NCBI GenBank assembly: GCA_004151065.3
Contig: NWUY0300009909.1
Span: 8,557-19,177, forward strand
Source: Larix sibirica
Lineage: Eukaryota > Streptophyta > Pinopsida > Pinales > Pinaceae
Length of the DNA: 10,621 bases
Direction: 5' to 3'
Below the pieces are notes generated by a model that was not told the origin of the DNA, did not search any database, and saw only the letters and a program-made list of their open reading frames with translations. The position numbers were made by a program, and so were the translations under genes. Shown here piece after piece: positions 1 to 7,588 of this stretch. The first letter of the stretch is position 1. Each line of letters starts with the position of its first letter.

Positions 1-4
1 GCTC

Positions 5-14
5 CTTTTATAGG
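5..14 (-). promoter_or_regulatory. TATA-box-like element facing left
   Basis: Read on the minus strand, the left edge contains CCTATAAAAGGAGC, a close match to a plant TATA box (TATAAAAGG type), preceded by a very AT-rich stretch (about 20-90). Any transcript would run out of the window to the left. Such boxes are found in LTR promoters as well as in genes, and no coding sequence is visible to support it. This is a sequence match only. Confidence 0.25.
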
Positions 15-129
15 CCTAAAAAGGCTCTCATAAAAATTAAATAATAAAAAGGAAAAAGAAATAATAAAAAATAAGATAAAGTAGGATCCTAGATCCACTT
101 TTCTCTCCACAACTAAAACATAATTAAAA

Positions 130-142
130 GGACCTTTGGTCC
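130..142. repeat. Short inverted repeat
   Basis: GGACC, a 3-base TTT loop, then GGTCC: a perfect 5-bp stem. Immediately to the right at 142-151 is a second small palindrome, CACTAAAGTG. Either could occur by chance. They are noted because they sit at the composition change near the left edge. Confidence 0.3.
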
Positions 143-1264
143 ACTAAAGTGAACACCTAGCTGTTTGGTCGTTCCATGTTGCCACATCACCAAATACTGC
201 CCACTCCAAAACTTCATGCTAAAATAACCCAGCAAATCACGCCCAAACATATTGTTTTGAGAAGAGTTGCTGTAATGAAGAAACCACACGCAGCTATCAA
301 ACGCCGGATACAGGGCTGATCACCGATGCAAACAGAAGCTGAAAAACTCAACTGCTACTGAACTCGTGAAGATTTATCAGTGGCTGGGGTCGGCTGCCAA
401 TGAAAAAAGTAGGTCAAAAACTCCATGTTGAATATGAAATTGGCCTATGAACAGCATGAATTAGTGCAATTGGCTGTGTTAGCCACTCCAGCAATCCAAT
501 GATATCCTGAAAGCGTCATCAACAGCCCGTGAGAGGTTCCAGGACTCTATGTAACAGGTTATCTCTGTAATCGTAGGGTTTTAGACGGATGGATTTTAAG
601 CTTCCAAACTCCTCCAGTACAGGCTTTTTCATTAGTCTTGTATCCCATAATCTCAAGCATTCGGCTGTCAAAACGACGTGTGGACCTAGAATTGACGTGC
701 TCTGTCAATCACGGCTATTTCCAATATGCTAGATCTCCCAATTTTCTTCCTTTGATAAAAGAAAAATCATGCTGGCGATAATCACGAGTTGGTGTAGAAT
801 GTGCCCACGCTGACTGCTATGAAGTCGAAGGGGATTTCCACTAACAATCAGCGCAACTGGCTGTGGCCTCGTGTCATCGGATTTCCACCCAAGATAATGA
901 ATGGTGCAAGTCGGCCTTTGCAGGAGCATTGATAAACTGCTTCTTCGTATAAGTGCACTACCCTCAATCGGCGGCCAGGCGGATCACGGTTGCCCTCGAC
1001 GTGACCTCTATTCAATTGTAAACTTGGCTGCTTGCTAATTTTCCAATTAAAACCCGAGGTCTTTACCCGAAACAGAGGATCCGAAAGTAAAATTAGCAAT
1101 ATATACAAGCTGCCGCGAAATCAAAAGTCAAAACTCCACGATTTCCTTTGCGATGGATGCGATTAATAATCTGGAGGCGGGGTAGCTCTAAATTTACCGA
1201 TGTCAATAGCCAACAGAAATCGAGCTGAAGTGATTCGAGCTCTGTTGAAAACCCGAGCTTTCAA

Positions 1265-1485
1265 AAATCAGGATTATCTCCTGCCAGCTGATATTTACTT
1301 TGAGGGATGTTTTTCCATGCCAATAAGATCTCTTATCCAAGTTCCTTCTCAGACAGAGGAATTCGAGGTGTGAATCCATCAAATACACACCCTACACCTC
1401 TACCATGGGATTCTCCAAAAATGGCGACACGAAATCAGAGTACCAGATGTATTTCCTGTACCAGCTTGTATCTTAATAACTTCAC
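1265..1485 (-). pseudogene. CS: Chorismate synthase N-terminal fragment (plastid type)
   Basis: Chorismate synthase converts 5-enolpyruvylshikimate-3-phosphate to chorismate in plastids, the last shikimate-pathway step. On the minus strand the motif [11 protein letters not shown] (FGESHG encoded at 1402-1419) is followed by [13 protein letters not shown]. This is the first signature of the family (G-E-S-H-G ... D-G-x-P-P-R), with the usual first Pro of the PPR changed to Thr. Just upstream, KIQAGTGNTSGTL resembles the transit-peptide/mature junction of plant enzymes (x-GNTFGT-x-FRV). An extra base at 1435 puts that part in a different frame from FRVAIF. Downstream the reading hits a stop right after SEKELG. 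Similarity to the following DRRRPGQSRITTP block is only faint (down to about 1265). The remaining roughly 80 percent of the enzyme, including the later signatures, is absent, so this is a nonfunctional fragment. The family call rests on the GESHG-to-PRIPLSE match and is fairly firm; exact ends are uncertain. Confidence 0.82.
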
Positions 1486-1724
1486 AACTGAAACGTTGAG
1501 CTGCTTGCTACAGGATGGATGGATCTGCCAATACGACCCCTAGGACCACGATTTCTTCATTCAACGATGATGTTATCAATGATCATAGCTCTCTTTCTGA
1601 TCGTCCATACTTCAAAAAGATTTTTGAAGTTCGCAGACCCTTCAATAACGATTGCTTCATTTAAAGTTGCAATCAAATCATCTCCAGAAAAACATTTAGA
1701 TAGTGTACACCATCAAATAATCGG
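1486..1724. other. Spacer between the two gene fragments
   Basis: This stretch lies between the chorismate synthase and MTNA fragments. An open minus-strand frame of about 45 codons (roughly 1715 to 1580, with [12 protein letters not shown] and FEVWTIRKRAMIID) does not match any family I know. A plus-strand frame (1519-1764) is equally unremarkable. It may be 5' UTR or transit-peptide coding sequence carried along with chorismate synthase, or unrelated filler. Confidence 0.4.
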
Positions 1725-2215
1725 ACCTGATTTTTGTAATGCAGCAGCTGCAAATCTGCTATAAGCACTGCTGGTATATGATCATGGATCAGTTCATATG
1801 CAGTAAGCCTCGACCCCTGGTTATATGGTTGGGTTTCTGTGCAAAAAAGCAGTTTCCAGCAATCCGTCTGCATGTAAAGCACGAATGACATCAGGGGCAG
1901 TAGCATATCCAGCTGTTGCAAGGCTTCCTGTGTTGTAATGAGTCAAAACATGAAGATTGTCACACTTTTGGGTTTGACTTGGGATAAACTTTGCCCCATT
2001 TGAACCAATTGCTTTGTTGGAATTGATATCATTCATAAGCATAACCTTAGCAGCTTCAATACATGCCTGAAAACGAGTTTCAGGTTTGGACATATCATTG
2101 GTTGCCTTTAACCCTACATCGTTCGACTTTGTGGCAGCATCTGACAGATTGAATGCTGCAGTATGCTATCTTCCTGCAGCTGAATTAACTGACAAATGCA
2201 TCTGTCCAGAAGACA
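1725..2215 (-). pseudogene. MTNA: Methylthioribose-1-phosphate isomerase, internal fragment
   Basis: The parent enzyme isomerises 5-methylthioribose-1-phosphate to methylthioribulose-1-phosphate in cytosolic methionine salvage. It belongs to the eIF2B alpha/beta/delta-like family. On the minus strand, reading leftward, AAFNLSDAATK (near 2160) is followed by EAAKVMLMNDINSNKAIG, then [55 protein letters not shown] and AAAALQKSG, ending at 1725. Order and spacing follow the plant enzyme over roughly residues 95-215 of about 370. The family's LTHCNTG catalytic Cys is Tyr here. The GADR active-site segment lies beyond the break. Lesions include an in-frame stop just before the NLSDAATK block, a frameshift in the A6 run at 1843-1848, and a missing base near 1753 in the AD-S-AAAA segment. 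Right of 2170 the match fades. No intron is obvious across about 440 bp, which would fit an mRNA-derived copy, but I do not know the donor's exon map. Confidence 0.9.
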
Positions 2216-2864
2216 AAGTGCAGATGCATTTTGAGAGGTAACAAATACAAAGGAGTGAATTCTCTTGGTAAATATAATAAAGCATATCTCTCTCCCCTTC
2301 ACCATTTCTAATCATACCAAGCTTAATTTATGTTACTTTTCTTGTTTGAAATTTTCTGTCTTCTTTGAACCTATTTGTAATCTTCTACAAAGCATCGTAC
2401 CTACATATTGCATAGATACATTTCTAGACATGGTTTTCCAAGCTGAAGCAAATAGACACATCTTCTTTGTTACGATAATACATCTCTAAGGCTTGCTTGT
2501 AGCATATTTGGTTGAATTTGCACATCCTTTAACTTAATTATTGATAAATTTGTATTGTTATTATCATGATTAACATTTTAGTGAAAAGGATCTCTTTTAG
2601 AAACCTTCTATGTATATTTTTCTTGTCACAATTGTCTTTCTAGTAAGTTCTTGGAGAATATTTTGTTAATGTGCAAAAAATTAAAATAGTTGTTATCTAT
2701 ATTGATTGTGACTGCCATTTTACTTACATCCAGTGCATTCATTGTCAACATTGGGAACATGCTTGAACGCTGGACTAATGGCATTTTCAGGTATGGGTGT
2801 TTGGTTGATAGATTGCCTTGTTAAATTAACTCATTTGTGTTTATCTTTTCCACTTGAGAATACC

Positions 2865-2953
2865 CTTTAATAGGTAAGGAATTTATGAATAATAGTTATC
2901 AAGACATTCTTTAATAGGAAGAAGCAATTATGGATAATAGCTATCAAGATGTC
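2865..2953. repeat. Imperfect 44-bp tandem duplication (two copies)
   Basis: Unit 1 (2865-2908) and unit 2 (2909-about 2953) both begin CTTTAATAGG. They share ATGAATAATAGTTATCAAGA versus ATGGATAATAGCTATCAAGA, with a few substitutions and a small indel between. It was seen directly by comparing the two blocks. It is probably a replication-slippage or unequal-exchange duplication that has since diverged. Confidence 0.75.
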
Positions 2954-3225
2954 TTAAATGTATGCATCATTATTAACTATTTCTAAAAAGCTATAGTACT
3001 TGCAAAGAAGCTCAAGAATGGAAAAAATATACTTGCAATTTCTTAAAGTTGTTTGTATTTAAGTTTCCTTATTGGTCTTGTTTGTTTCTATAATGAGTTG
3101 CCTTTAATGATGTTGGGATGATGAACAATATAGTCGAGGACATTAGAATGTTATTAAACATTCAAACACTAGTAAATCTTGTATCTTAGTGCATGTGTAA
3201 TTGCTACTTTTTTCCAGGTAATTAT

Positions 3226-3244
3226 CCCAAGGAAAACCCTTGGG
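3226..3244. repeat. Small perfect hairpin
   Basis: CCCAAGG, a 5-base loop (AAAAC), then CCTTGGG give a 7-bp perfect stem. There is no T-run or gene end nearby, and in a eukaryotic context it is not a terminator. It may be fortuitous. Confidence 0.4.
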
Positions 3245-3455
3245 CACTTCCCTTCATTTTGAGGATGGTATAGGTACACAATGTAAATCCTAGATTCTTT
3301 AGGGTACAAGTCCAGGTCAAAAATAGGGCCCAAAACCGTTACAACAACATACTCATTATCATCACAACATGTCATTGATAGAAATAGAACCTAGTTGGGG
3401 AAGATAACACTACATCCTGCAACCACTCAAGCTAGACCCTATTGACATGTGGAAT

Positions 3456-3473
3456 TGCTACTTATGTGGCAAA
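3456..3473 (+). pseudogene. Possible copia gag zinc-knuckle remnant
   Basis: The reading C-Y-L-C-G-K matches the first half of a CCHC knuckle (C-x2-C-G-K) and lies about 330 bp before the protease remnant, where a copia gag knuckle would be. The expected His and final Cys are missing, and two stops follow within ten codons. It is a six-residue match only, so chance is a real alternative. Confidence 0.3.
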
Positions 3474-3787
3474 GTAGTAATATAATAAAAAAAGATAACA
3501 TTCCACGACCTTGCAATGTAGTCCTATGTGGAAGTTTCTTCAATAGAAGTTACAGAGAAAGCGCATAAAGAGCAAGATTCAAGATAAGCTATGAAATTTC
3601 AAAAAAATTTTGTCAAAAAAAGATAAAAAAAAATTCTTGTCTAAAAATTCAAAACAATACCTTGCTCATGGAAGTTAAGATATTAAAAAGATGGAAAAAT
3701 GAAAATGGAAGTACAAGTTATCGGTGCTGTCTAATGCAATACTACTTGACTATGGGTACTGTTATCACCTAAACTGTAGTTACCCCT

Positions 3788-4413
3788 GTGGATGTATCCA
3801 TTAATGGATGGCAATNCAATCATATGAAAGTAAACAAAAGGATAGCTGCAAACCTAGATGACTTAGTAAGAACTAAATTCAAATAGGAAATGGAAATGTT
3901 GTCAATGTTATGGTAAAAGGACTAGTTAACATTTTGACCAAACTAGGTCAAAAAAGGCACATCCCAAATGCTTACTATGCCCTGGGTTTGAAACATTACC
4001 TCATTAATGTAGGATAGCTTACCCAGAAAGAGTACAATGTTATATTTAAGGATGGTGAATTTTCAATCTTTGAGAGGTTAATTTCCAAAATTCAAATGTC
4101 AAAAAATAGGATTTATCCTCTTGTTATAAATCATGGTAGATACGATGCTTCATTTTCCCAAAAGGAAACATGTTTAAATCAATCTTGGTTGTGGCATCTT
4201 CAATTTGGTCATTTTCATTTTGGTGGTCTAAAATTATTACAAAAGAATAAAATGGTTAAAGGTTTGTCTCCCATTCAAGAGATAACTAATTCATGTGAGA
4301 CCTACTTTCTAGCAAATCAACACAGGGATAGCTTCCCTAAAGGAGTGTCCTATAGAGCCAAGGCACCTTTGGAGCTAGTTCAAACATATATGTGTGGTCC
4401 AATGCAAACCTAG
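3788..4413 (+). pseudogene. Copia protease end, pre-integrase domain and HHCC finger
   Basis: At 3803-3823 the reading N-G-W-Q-x-N-H-M corresponds to the copia protease motif D-S-G-C-S-N-H-M. The catalytic Asp and the Cys are changed, and an N lies at 3816. A frameshift near 3875-3883 moves the reading into the frame that then carries GNGNVVNVMVKGLVNI, LKHYLINVG and KEYNVIFKDGE. A TAG at 4015 stands where this family usually has Gln. The pre-integrase part follows from 4096 with LWHLQFGH: His at 4195 and 4210 are the two zinc-binding His. The Cys pair is C-E-T-Y (4294-4305), so the second Cys is lost. The integrase motif before CGPM reads QTY instead of the usual H-T-D, so the first catalytic Asp is Tyr (4387). 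The frame ends at TAG 4411. Confidence 0.85.
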
Positions 4414-4681
4414 TCACTAGGAGGAAGTTAATAATTCATAACCTTTATACATGATTACAGCAAAAACATTTAGGAGTATTTTCTTTTGATGAAATCTAAA
4501 ACTTTTGACAAGATCAAGGAATTTAAGGATTTTGTGGAAAAGCAAAGTGGCCATCATAATGAAGTGTTAATATCTGACAGAGGAGGTAAGTATGAATCAA
4601 ATGACTTTCAAGAATATTGCAAGAAACATGGAATCACAAGATAGTTTACATCAAAGCATACACCTCAGCATAATGGTGTGG

Positions 4682-4727
4682 TGAGAGGAAAAACAGAACC
4701 AACATGAACATGGCCCAAAGCCCAAAG
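4682..4727 (+). other. Compensating indels in the copia integrase
   Basis: Compared with the family motif VVERKNRT, one G is missing in the run GTGGTGAGAGG. Forty bases on, CCCAAAG occurs twice in tandem. Minus one plus seven is plus six, so the reading frame before and after is the same. The duplication is read directly; the missing base is inferred from the motif. Confidence 0.6.
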
Positions 4728-4976
4728 CACGTTGAAGGAAAAACATTTTCCAAATGATTATTGGGGGGAAACAATAAATTTCTGCGTTTATCTATTGAAT
4801 GGATCTCCCACTAAAAGTGTTAAAAATAGTTTCCCGCAAGAAGCATGGATGATTTTGAGTTGTAGTGTATCCCATTTTAGATTGTTTGATTGTGTGGCAT
4901 ATGCTCATGTGCCTAAATAATTGAGGAGAAAGTTAGATGAGATAAGTGAGAAATGCATCTTCCTTGAGTACAGTCT

Positions 4977-4981
4977 TAGGG
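4977..4981. repeat. TAGGG direct repeat, left copy (candidate target-site duplication)
   Basis: TAGGG occurs at the left edge of the insertion in the copia integrase and again at 5697-5701. Five base pairs is the usual target duplication of plant LTR retrotransposons. A chance 5-base match is possible, but joining at these copies restores the integrase frame. Confidence 0.55.
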
Positions 4982-5696
4982 AATTCATAGCAAGTGCATT
5001 CATAGAATATTAAAGAATACCCCTCATTTCACTAGATATTAAGGAATTCCTCCAAAAATGTTTTTTGAACCTCTCTCCAAATATAACTTTCAGTTTAAAA
5101 CAAAAAACTATTTTTATTAGATATCCTAAGTATCCATTTTTTCCATGACATTTGTTACCCATTTTTATTTTTACCCTTAGTATGGTTCCATGGCACAATG
5201 TTTATAACCCCTAAGAACCTTGTAGGGTGGAATAATAAATCTTAGTGAGAAAAAATATTTAAAGATAAGTAACAACCCCTTGAAAACACAGGTCAATTTC
5301 ATACATAGTCACTCAATCGAATTCACACCACATTCACTCACAAATCATACCTATTCAAACACCACTTTGACTCTAAACACAATTGGATTAACACCACCTT
5401 CACACATAGATAATACTTATTTAACACTAATCTTATTTCACACACAGTTTGATTCACACCCACTTTGAGCATAGAGTACCTATCCAAACCCCCCAATACC
5501 CTTTTCAAGCCCCTTGATACATAATTATAAACCTCCCTAATATGTGTGTGTGTGTGTTTAATATATTAAAAGTACCCCTTGACCCTTATATACTAGGCAA
5601 TATATTNGCTTCCATTTTTAGATTATTAAATCCCCCAATATCAACTCATGTGTTATTTCCTACTTAGTGAACCCCCCATACATACACTAAATAATC
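4982..5696. mobile_element. 715-bp AT-rich insertion nested in copia element
   Basis: Integrase homology stops at 4981 (EKCIFLEYSLR) and resumes at 5702 with AYKFYNPNTKK, the normal next part of the domain. What lies between is therefore an insertion. It has no recognisable coding sequence. It is AT-rich with recurring C-runs (near 5021, 5274, 5489, 5575, 5632, 5671) and a stretch rich in TTCACAC/CAAACACC-like words (about 5320-5470). The ends are AATTCATAGC and CTAAATAATC. They are neither TG...CA, as expected for a solo LTR, nor visible terminal inverted repeats. It could be a decayed solo LTR, a non-autonomous element of unknown class, or filler DNA added during repair. Its insertion is well supported; its identity is not. 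Confidence 0.65.
5543..5556. repeat. (TG)7 microsatellite
   Basis: Seven uninterrupted TG units lie within an AT-rich flank. It is a simple repeat inside the nested insertion and could be length-polymorphic. Confidence 0.9.
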
Positions 5697-5701
5697 TAGG
5701 G
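5697..5701. repeat. TAGGG direct repeat, right copy (candidate target-site duplication)
   Basis: Second copy of the 5-bp repeat that bounds the insertion. Its last G starts the codon GCA of A-Y-K-F-Y-N-P. In the left copy the final G is the first base of the same codon, so removing 4982-5701 leaves an unbroken frame. Confidence 0.55.
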
Positions 5702-6053
5702 CATACAAGTTTTATAATCCAAACACCAAGAAAATCATTATGAAGAGATATATAGAATTCAAAGAAGAGAAGCATGGGACAAGAGTATATATATAGGACC
5801 ATAACTATTGGAGCAGCTATACCTCAAGAAGAAGAAGAAGCAGAGGAGCAGATTGAACAAGTTGGAAAACAAGGTTCACGAGCACAATCACTAGTAAGAG
5901 GTGCTCCAACAAGGAATCTAAGAAATTCATCTCAAGGTCAGTCATCTAGTCTAGCTAGTCATGTTCTAATCATATCCTCATTCCATTAGTGAATCTGACC
6001 CAACTGTCATTTTTCCCTTAAAGTATAAAAAGACAAGAAGTTTAAGGGAAATT
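5702..6053 (+). pseudogene. Copia integrase end and linker before reverse transcriptase
   Basis: The reading AYKFYNPNTKKIIM then YIEFKEEKHG matches the end of the copia integrase region (family form x-Y-x-L-Y-N-P, then S-R-D-V-x-F-x-E-E). A stop and frameshift follow near 5790. The linker then continues from about 5774 with ITIGAAIPQEEEEAEEQIEQ, an acidic GAA-rich stretch, and PTRNLRNSSQGQSSS. Another frameshift near 5980 leads to SISESDPTV and YKKTRSLREI, ending at 6053. The YNP and RSLREI motifs are characteristic; the acidic segment between them is low-complexity. Reverse transcriptase should follow but does not. Confidence 0.75.
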
Positions 6054-7582
6054 CCGGTAGTTATTTATAGAAGTGATCGTTAATTAGATCTAATGGTAAT
6101 TGATCATCTGAGATCTATGATGGATGGTCATTTCAGGATAGAAGATGCTCGGTGGTTAAAGGTTTCCTTTGCGTCTAAAAAATATGAGGGTGGTCTATTG
6201 TGCTAGATCTATGTTGGGAATCATTTTTGGGAGGAAGGTGCTCGGGGAATAAGGGATTCCCTTTCTCCTAAAATGAACAATGGGTCGCCATGTGTATAGG
6301 TGGACCCCCTAGTCATATCATTCTCAAGAAGTGTGTAAGGAAAATAAAGGAAAAATGGATCATGGTGCAGAGTAAGGTGACATGGAGGTTGGTGGAGAAT
6401 GACATGGATGCATTAGGGGATTACATTTCAAACCCCATTACCACCTCAGAAGACACATGTCAGTATCCTATGACATCAACAAAAAAATTAGAAAAATATT
6501 AAAAAAATGGAGCTCAAAAATTTTTTTGGCCATAGCAAAAGCATTTTATCTTGGAATTCAATGAAACCAATAGAATTTCAACACCATTAAGGAAAACTAA
6601 AAAATTGCTAGTGAGGAAAATGGGCCTATTCTACACCGCTTTTTTAGGAATGGTGAATTAGTGGTTTTTGAAGGTGCATAACCAGTGACTGTAAGGGGGC
6701 TCTGTTGGGGATGAATTTTTTATGGAATATTCATGGTCTAAACACACAATTAAATTTATTGTATTTTGGACAAATTCCAAAAGGTGTGGATCCGAGGTGC
6801 AAAAGATGGCCAAAATCCATTATTTGGGTGCGTAAAAGTGTAATTTTGGAAAATTTGGAGGAAGTAAAAGTGGCCCCATATTTCAAAACCAAAAAAAATT
6901 ATAAATTCACTATTTTACCTACTTACCAAATGAACAAATTTGTTTAGAGGATTTTTTCCCAAAAATGCTTAGTTTGGTAGACAATAGTTTCTTCTAAAAT
7001 CCCAAGTCTTGAGGAAATGCAAAAGTTAAAAGCTAACAATTACAAAATTTAATAGAAAATATATTGTGTATTAGATCATATATTTAAAGGTGTCTAAGTA
7101 TTTAGAATCTTATGTTCTATCATTTCTTCATATAAAAAAAATCAATTTCTTCATATAGATTTTCTTCAACAAGACTCTGAAGTTGGTCTCCAAGATGAAG
7201 TGTAGCTATAGGAACAATGCAAAATTGGGTAAAATTGCAAATGTTGGAGAGTTGCAACTTTTAGATATGAGCACGGAAAAGAGAATGGGTACAATCATTG
7301 GAAAGAGTATCAATAGGAGGATAAATAATAAAAAATAGATTAGAATTTAGTGTGTTATATACTCTCATAAAATTGGACAGGAAAGGGCCTTTGGCTATAA
7401 TTTGAGAAAAATGCCAAATTAATAATTTCCATAATCTTATATATGTATAATTTTTTTATTGAATTTGGAAATAAATTTTAAATAATAGATTTGATGTATG
7501 AACACATCGTAGATACCAGGTGCATCCATTTGCTACAGGTTACAAGTTTACATGAGACACAATATAGAACGGAACTGAAGAA
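6054..7582. other. Unassigned region between the copia and gypsy remnants
   Basis: No protein family is recognised. Open plus-strand stretches at 6290-6502 (70 codons, with WIMVQSKVTWRLVENDMDAL) and 6705-6947 (80 codons) have no motif I can defend. 6960-7580 is strongly AT-rich. The part just left of the gypsy gag start (about 7180-7580) is where the gypsy LTR and leader would be, and GGAGAGTTGCAACTTTTAGA and CAATCATTGGAAAG look LTR-like to me. I cannot find a second copy, a primer-binding site or clean ends. Confidence 0.45.
6111..6297. repeat. Imperfect ~94-bp tandem duplication (two copies)
   Basis: Unit 1 (6111-6204) and unit 2 (6205-about 6297) both begin AGATCTATG. They share the anchors GATGCTCGG/GGTGCTCGG (93 bp apart), then AAAGGTTTCCTTTGCGTCTAAAA versus AAGGGATTCCCTTTCTCCTAAAA, and GAGGGTGGTC versus CAATGGGTCGCC. 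The copies are clearly diverged, so the duplication is old. It begins about 58 bp after the copia homology ends. Confidence 0.7.
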
Positions 7583-7588
7583 GTGAAA

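Larger units (their letters stand above)
1..1264. other. Unassigned region, less AT-rich than the rest
   Basis: I recognise no protein family on either strand. By eye the sequence from about 150 to 1260 is richer in G and C than the DNA to the right of 2300. Two short minus-strand open stretches exist (848-1108 and 729-929). They overlap each other, carry no motif I know and are no longer than chance allows. The stretch lies downstream of the chorismate synthase fragment in that fragment's reading direction. It could therefore be more captured gene sequence, such as introns or UTRs, or part of an LTR. I cannot tell which. Confidence 0.5.
2216..3446. other. AT-rich unassigned region
   Basis: I see no recognisable coding sequence on either strand. 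The open stretches at 2265-2489 (plus) and 3169-3375 (minus) have no motif. The region could contain the degraded LTR and untranslated leader of the copia element to its right, but no TG...CA boundary, primer-binding site or repeat of it elsewhere in the window is visible. A tandem duplication and a hairpin inside it are listed separately. Confidence 0.5.
4414..4981 (+). pseudogene. Copia integrase core and C-terminal part, first half
   Basis: This is the same frame as the preceding segment. It shows FIHDYSK (family FIDDYS), then LISDRGGKYES with the second catalytic Asp kept (4576-4578), and TPQHNGVV. The glutamate of the D,D,E triad normally follows directly as ERKNRT, but one base is missing near 4683 and the Glu codon is destroyed. 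A 7-bp tandem duplication, CCCAAAG at 4714-4720 and 4721-4727, returns the reading to the original frame. NDYWGE, CVYLLNGSPTKSV, HFRLFDCVAYAHVP and EKCIFLEYS follow. Stops lie at 4429, 4432, 4471, 4642, 4705 and 4918. The domain breaks off at the 715-bp insertion. It is not functional. Confidence 0.9.
3456..6053 (+). mobile_element. Degenerate Ty1/copia LTR retrotransposon, interrupted
   Basis: Domains appear in Ty1/copia order (protease, then integrase, before reverse transcriptase): a weak zinc-knuckle-like CYLCGK at 3456-3473, the protease/pre-integrase segment, HHCC finger, integrase core, integrase C-terminal part and the linker to reverse transcriptase. From 3883 to 4981 nearly everything reads in one frame broken by stop codons. 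At 4981 it is split by a 715-bp insertion and resumes at 5702. Homology ends near 6053 with KKTRSLREI, a motif that usually lies just before reverse transcriptase. Reverse transcriptase, RNase H and both LTRs are not recognisable. It cannot be autonomous. Confidence 0.85.

Noticed and set aside
1519-1764. Plus-strand 81-codon open stretch.
   Set aside because: It runs antisense across the spacer and the end of the MTNA fragment, where minus-strand homology is clear; it is a shadow frame.
3169-3375. 68-codon minus-strand open stretch.
   Set aside because: It has no motif and lies in AT-rich DNA that also contains a hairpin; its length is within chance.
4982-5696. Solo LTR reading of the nested insertion.
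   Set aside because: The ends adjoining TAGGG are AATT... and ...AATC, not TG...CA, and shifting the ends to TG...CA loses the flanking repeat. It is kept as unclassified.
6696-6760. MNFLWNIHGLN resembles the start of a LINE endonuclease (x-SWNIRGLN).
   Set aside because: Only about ten residues match and nothing after them follows the endonuclease family, so it is not called.
7501-7560. Possible primer-binding site upstream of the gypsy gag start.
   Set aside because: There is no convincing match to the usual plant initiator-Met tRNA complement (TGGTATCAGAGC); only a few bases agree.
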